From positions 1 through 7,561 of the forward strand of contig JAKAGJ010000087.1 in assembly GCA_021815655.1 (NCBI GenBank): DNA of 7,561 bases, given 5' to 3'. The translations under genes and the position numbers were made by a program. The stretch is from Deltaproteobacteria bacterium (GTDB taxonomy: Bacteria; Desulfobacterota; Desulfarculia; Desulfarculales; Desulfarculaceae). Below, piece after piece: positions 4,095 through 7,561 of this stretch (the first letter of the stretch is position 1; each line of letters opens with the position of its first letter). The notes beneath the pieces were generated by a model. The model was not told the origin of the DNA. It saw nothing but the letters and a program-made list of their open reading frames with translations, and ran no database searches.

Positions 4095-6584
4095 GTGGAG
4101 TTGGACCGCCTCATCTCCGGCGTGGAAAAGCCGGCCCGCTACGTGGGCGGCGAGGCCGGCAGCGTGGTCAAGGACCCGGCCAGCCAGCGGCTGTCCCTGG
4201 CCCTGGTCTTTCCCGAGGTCTACGAGATCGCCATGAGCCACCTGGGGCTCAAGGTGCTCTACGAGTCCCTGGCCCCCCGGCCGGAGCTGGCCGTGGAGCG
4301 GGTCTTCGCGCCCTGGACCGACCTCATGGACCTCATGGACCAGCGGGGGGTGGCCCCCTGGTCCCTGGAGAGCCAGCGCCCCCTGGGGAGCTTCGACGTC
4401 ATCGGCTTTTCGCTGCCCTACGAGTTGACCTATACCAACCTGCTGCACCTGCTGCGCCTGGCCGGGGTGCCGCTCCGGCGCCAGCAGCGGGGACCGGAGC
4501 ATCCCCTGGTGATGGCCGGGGGACCGGCCATGGTCAACCCCGAGCCCCTGGCCGACTTCCTGGACCTGGCCGTGGTGGGCGAGGCCGAGGAGCTAATCCA
4601 TCCCCTGATGGACCTGTTCATCCAGGCCAAGGAGGAAGGCTGGGACCGGCCCAAGCTTTACCGCCAGGCCAGCCGGATACAGGGCGTCTACGCCCCGGCC
4701 CTGTTCGAGCCGGTGTATGGACAGGGCCGCCTTCAGGAGATCAAGGCCCTGGACCCGGAGTTTCCCCGGGTGCGGCGGCGCATCGTGGCCGACCTGGACG
4801 CCCACCAGCCGCCCCTGAACCGGGTGGTGCCCGCGGTCAAGCCGGTGCACGACCGCGTGGGCCTGGAGGTGGCTCGGGGCTGCACCCGCGGCTGCCGTTT
4901 CTGCCAGGCGGGCTACATCTACCGGCCGGTGCGCGAGCGTTCGCCCCAGGCGGTCCTGGAGGCGGCCCTGGAGGGGCTCAAGCTCACCGGGCTGGAGGAA
5001 TTGGCCCTGCTGTCGTTGTCCACCGGCGACTACTCCTGCGCAAGCGAACTGGCCACGGCCCTGATGGATGCCCTGGCCGCGCGCAACGTCAGCCTGAGCC
5101 TGCCCTCGCTGCGCGTGGACTCCTTAAGCGATGAGTTGATCCAGCAGATCAAACGTGTGCGCAAGACCGGATTCACCCTGGCCCCGGAGGCCGGCAGCAT
5201 GCGTCTGCGCCAGGTGATAAACAAGGACCTGACCGAGGAGCAGATACTGGACACCGCCCGCCGGGTCTTCGCCCTTGGCTGGAACCTGATAAAGCTTTAC
5301 TTCATGCTGGGCCTGCCCACCGAGACCGACCAGGACATCGCCGAAATCGGCCGGCTGTGCTCGGCCGTGGCGGCCCAGGCCGGCAAGGGCCGGGGCAAGG
5401 GGCCCTTGGTGCACGCCGGTCTGGGGCTTTTCGTGCCCAAGCCCCATACCGCCTTCCAATGGGAGGCCCAGATAGACTTGGCCGAGGCCCGCCGGCGCTT
5501 GGGGGTGGCCAAGGCCGGCCTGGGGGACCGCCGGGTCAAGGCCAAGTGGAACACCCCGGAGCAGAGCATCCTGGAGGGCGTTCTGAGCCGCGGCGACCGC
5601 CGGCTCTCCACGGCCCTGGAGCTGGCCATGCGGGCCGGCTGCCGCTTCGACGGCTGGAGCGAGGAATTCAACTTCCCGGCCTGGATGCAGGCCCTGCAAG
5701 AGGCCGGCCTGAGCGCCCAGGAATACCAGCGCGCCCGCGACCCTGGCGAGGTGTTGCCCTGGGAGCACATCGACGTGGGGCTGTCCAAGGAGTTCCTGCT
5801 GGCCGAGCGCGCGCGGGCCTATGGCCAGGAGCCCACCAAGGACTGCCGCGCCGGCCGCTGCCACGACTGCGGGGTCTGCGATCATAAGATCATCAAGCCC
5901 CGCCTGGCCCTGGGCGGCCTGACGCCGCCGGCCCCGCCACCACCCCTGCCACCGGACAGAATGGCCTACCGCTTCCGCCTGGAAAAAACCGGGCCGGCCC
6001 GCTTCCTGGGGCACCTGGAAACCATGCACCACCTGGGGCGGGCTTTCCGCCGGGCCGGCGTGGAACTGGCCCACAGCCAGGGCTTCCATCCCCATGCCCT
6101 CATCAAGTCCGACTCGGCCCTGCCCCTGGGCGTGGAGAGCCTGGTGGAGGTGCTGGAGGTGACCACCCTGGGCAGCCATCAGCCCGAGCGCCTGGCCCAA
6201 CGGGTCAACCCCGTGCTGCCCGCCGGGCTCAAGCTGGCCGATGGCCGCCTGGCCGCGCCGGGAGAGGATTTGCGCGAGCCCGACGAGGTGACGTATCATC
6301 TGTTTTGCCACCAGCCCCTGGACACCCGGCGTCTCGATGACTTTGAGCAGGCCGGGGAACTCTTGGTGGTGCGGATGAGCCCCAAGGGTCGGCGGGTGAT
6401 GGACCTCAAGGCCACCATCAAACACATGGAGCTGGTGGAGGGGGGCTTGAGGGTGGTGGTGGGGCGCGACGGCGGCCGGCCCAAGCCGGCGGAGATACTC
6501 ATGGCCGTCTTCGGCCTGAGCCAGGAAGAGGCCCAGGCGGCGCGTACGCTCAAGATCGGCGCCCGGCGCGTGGAGGAAGGCTAG
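4095..6584 (+). CDS. B12-binding-like radical SAM protein fused to a DUF2344 (radical SAM-linked) domain
   Basis: An 829-residue protein of unknown reaction. Residues ~30-190 resemble the N-terminal B12-binding-like domain of TIGR03960-type proteins (VFPEVYEIAMSHLGLKVLYE, then VMAGGPAMVNPEPLADFLDL), but without a clear DxHxxG cobalamin-ligand motif. The radical SAM domain follows, with C263, C267 and C270 in GCTRGCRFCQAGY (CxxxCxxC for a SAM-binding 4Fe-4S cluster), LSLSTGDYS, FTLAPEAGSMR and LIKLYFMLGLPTET. A second cysteine cluster (C584, C589, C592, C595) is at the end of this part. A proline-rich linker (609-620) then leads to DUF2344 (from about 622: MAYRFRLEKTGPARFLGHLE, HSQGFHPHALIKSDSALPLG), often a separate gene elsewhere. 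The start is GTG at 4095, 3 bases after the RNase stop; its SD is weak (AAGGG about 10 bases upstream), suggesting coupling. The stop TAG overlaps the rng start region. Family members are often found beside rng and ribosomal protein genes, so an RNA or ribosome-related modification is plausible but unproven. Confidence 0.92.
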   Translation: MELDRLISGVEKPARYVGGEAGSVVKDPASQRLSLALVFPEVYEIAMSHLGLKVLYESLAPRPELAVERVFAPWTDLMDLMDQRGVAPWSLESQRPLGSFDVIGFSLPYELTYTNLLHLLRLAGVPLRRQQRGPEHPLVMAGGPAMVNPEPLADFLDLAVVGEAEELIHPLMDLFIQAKEEGWDRPKLYRQASRIQGVYAPALFEPVYGQGRLQEIKALDPEFPRVRRRIVADLDAHQPPLNRVVPAVKPVHDRVGLEVARGCTRGCRFCQAGYIYRPVRERSPQAVLEAALEGLKLTGLEELALLSLSTGDYSCASELATALMDALAARNVSLSLPSLRVDSLSDELIQQIKRVRKTGFTLAPEAGSMRLRQVINKDLTEEQILDTARRVFALGWNLIKLYFMLGLPTETDQDIAEIGRLCSAVAAQAGKGRGKGPLVHAGLGLFVPKPHTAFQWEAQIDLAEARRRLGVAKAGLGDRRVKAKWNTPEQSILEGVLSRGDRRLSTALELAMRAGCRFDGWSEEFNFPAWMQALQEAGLSAQEYQRARDPGEVLPWEHIDVGLSKEFLLAERARAYGQEPTKDCRAGRCHDCGVCDHKIIKPRLALGGLTPPAPPPPLPPDRMAYRFRLEKTGPARFLGHLETMHHLGRAFRRAGVELAHSQGFHPHALIKSDSALPLGVESLVEVLEVTTLGSHQPERLAQRVNPVLPAGLKLADGRLAAPGEDLREPDEVTYHLFCHQPLDTRRLDDFEQAGELLVVRMSPKGRRVMDLKATIKHMELVEGGLRVVVGRDGGRPKPAEILMAVFGLSQEEAQAARTLKIGARRVEEG
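6572..6580 (+). promoter_or_regulatory. Ribosome binding site of rng inside the radical SAM gene
   Basis: GGAGGAAGG ends 6 bases before ATG 6587, within the last codons of the radical SAM gene. The junction TAGTGATG (6582-6589) offers two in-frame starts. GTG 6584 shares a base with the stop codon, and ATG 6587 follows directly. ATG is preferred for codon type and SD spacing. Either way translation is coupled. Confidence 0.6.
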
Positions 6585-6586
6585 TG

Positions 6587-7561
6587 ATGGCCAGCACCCT
6601 GTTGATAAACGCGCGCTCCTACGAGACCCGCGTGGCCCTGGTGGAGAACGGCCAGGTGGTGGAGGTCTACGTGGAGCGCCACAAGCAGGGTTCGCTGGCC
6701 GGCAACATCTACGCCGGCCGGGTGGCCAGGGTGCTGCCGGGCATGCAGGCCGCCTTTGTGGACATCGGCCTGACCAAGGCCGCCTTTCTTTATGTCAGCG
6801 ACGTGCATGAGGAGCCGGACCTGAGCGAGCTGGTGCCCGGCGAGGCCCCGCCCCAGCGCCCGGCCCGCGGCGAGACGCCGCCGCGCATCGAGGCCCTCCT
6901 GCGCGAGGGGCAGGAGATCATGGTGCAGGTGGCCAAGGAGCCTTTAGGCAACAAGGGCGCCCGCATCACCTGCCACATCACCCTGCCGGGCCGCAACCTG
7001 GTCTTCATGCCCACCATCAACCATGTGGGTATAAGCCGCCGCATCGAGGAGGAACAAGAGCGCGCCCGCCTGCGCTCCCTTATTCAAGAGATGCGCCCGC
7101 CCACCCAAGGCTTCATCGCCCGCACGGTCAGCGAGGGGCAGGACGCCGACAAGCTCAAGGCCGAGATGGACTTCCTGTGCTCGCTGTGGGACGCCATCCA
7201 CCGCCGCCACGAGAGCGCCACGGTGCCCAGCCTGCTGCACCAAGACCTCTCGGTGAGCTTGAGGGCGGTGCGCGACCTTTTCACCCGCGAGGTGGATCAC
7301 CTGGTCATCGACTGCCGGGCCGAGTACCAGCAGGTGGTGGATTTCGTCAGCGCCTTCATGCCCCGGCTTTTGCCCTGCGTGGAACTGTACTCGGGCGGCG
7401 AGCCCATCTTCGACGCCTACGGCGTGGAGCCCGAGCTGGCCCGGGCCATGGGGCGCAAGGTCTGGCTGAAAAGCGGCGGCTACGTGGTCATCGAGAAGAC
7501 CGAGGCGCTCACGGCCGTGGACGTCAACACCGGGCGCTACGTGGGCGGGCACAACCTGGAG
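6587..7561 (+). CDS. rng: Ribonuclease G (partial, C-terminus beyond window edge)
   Basis: Endoribonuclease of the RNase E/G family, acting on rRNA precursors and AU-rich single-stranded RNA in the cytosol. The 325 visible codons align along their length with E. coli RNase G as I recall it. The N-terminus is ASTLLINARSYETRVALVENG. The S1 region contains GNIYAGRVARVLPGMQAAFVDIGL at about 39-62 and runs to about 130 (VQVAKEPLGNKGARIT). These are followed by ITLPGRNLVFMP, NHVGISRRIE, the 5'-sensor/RNase H-like region, PIFDAYGVE, KVWLKSGGYVVIEKTEAL and AVDVNTG with the first metal-binding Asp at D312. The second catalytic Asp and the zinc-link region lie past the right edge. There is no sign of the long N-terminal or membrane-binding additions of RNase E, and the start lacks any extension, so RNase G is the better name. 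It is the third gene of the operon. Total length cannot be judged here. Confidence 0.95.
   Translation, partial: MASTLLINARSYETRVALVENGQVVEVYVERHKQGSLAGNIYAGRVARVLPGMQAAFVDIGLTKAAFLYVSDVHEEPDLSELVPGEAPPQRPARGETPPRIEALLREGQEIMVQVAKEPLGNKGARITCHITLPGRNLVFMPTINHVGISRRIEEEQERARLRSLIQEMRPPTQGFIARTVSEGQDADKLKAEMDFLCSLWDAIHRRHESATVPSLLHQDLSVSLRAVRDLFTREVDHLVIDCRAEYQQVVDFVSAFMPRLLPCVELYSGGEPIFDAYGVEPELARAMGRKVWLKSGGYVVIEKTEALTAVDVNTGRYVGGHNLE

Noticed and set aside
4320..4340. Short tandem repeat GACCTCATG x2 giving DLMDLMD in the radical SAM protein
   Set aside because: Only two 9-base copies, in frame and in a helix-like segment. It is too short to call a repeat feature or a phase-variable tract.
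2463..4502. Very long minus-strand open frame (679 codons) opposite the RNase gene
   Set aside because: It mirrors the third-position GC bias of the plus-strand genes. The translation is Gly/His/Leu/Gln-rich low-complexity text with no recognisable domain, and the plus strand has full catalytic motifs throughout.
3554..5134. Long plus-strand frame (526 codons) overlapping the RNase and radical SAM genes
   Set aside because: The translation is dominated by Gly, Pro, Arg and Ala, it crosses a real gene boundary, and it shows no motif. It is a shadow frame of GC-rich DNA.
5124..6425. Minus-strand frame (433 codons) opposite the radical SAM gene
   Set aside because: No domain, no SD context, and it lies opposite a gene with strong family motifs on both sides.
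6830..6890. Pro-rich loop in the RNase G S1 region (PGEAPPQRPARGETPP)
   Set aside because: This loop also varies in other RNase G proteins, and the visible insertion is only a few residues longer than in E. coli. Not notable.

Overview
The window is a GC-rich, densely coded bacterial chromosome segment with strong G/C bias at third codon positions, Shine-Dalgarno (SD) motifs before most genes and gaps of only a few bases inside gene groups. The gene set (a radical SAM protein fused to a DUF2344 domain beside RNase G, an exported cyclophilin, a LOG-family protein and a beta-CASP RNase) fits a high-GC anaerobic delta-proteobacterium (Desulfobacterota-like). That assignment is an inference from gene content and style, not from a marker gene. 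No mobile element, CRISPR array, tRNA or rRNA gene was seen.

Layout: two divergent gene groups leave a shared intergenic region at 2301-2480. To the left, on the minus strand and in transcription order, are a LOG-family nucleotide-binding protein (2300-1638), a signal-peptide-bearing cyclophilin peptidyl-prolyl isomerase (1523-903), endonuclease III nth (899-228) and the 5' part of an ACT-domain protein (210, running off the left edge). The last three genes are almost contiguous. A 114-base gap with a GC-rich palindrome separates the LOG gene from the cyclophilin gene.

To the right, on the plus strand, are a beta-CASP metallo-beta-lactamase RNase (2481-4091), a large B12-binding-like/radical SAM/DUF2344 fusion protein (4095-6584) and the first 325 codons of ribonuclease G, rng (6587, running off the right edge). 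The spacings of 3 and 2 bases point to one transcript with coupled translation.

Two predicted RNA-cleaving enzymes flank a radical SAM enzyme of unknown function, which makes this arm an RNA-processing or RNA-modification gene cluster by context. The intergenic region carries a plausible sigma70-type promoter for the RNase arm, a 25-base dyad over its -35/spacer that could be an operator, and a small GC hairpin in the presumed leader.

Most of the window is housekeeping in character. The points most worth following are the uncharacterised radical SAM fusion with its second cysteine cluster, and the cyclophilin gene with two well-placed start sites that would give exported and cytosolic forms.
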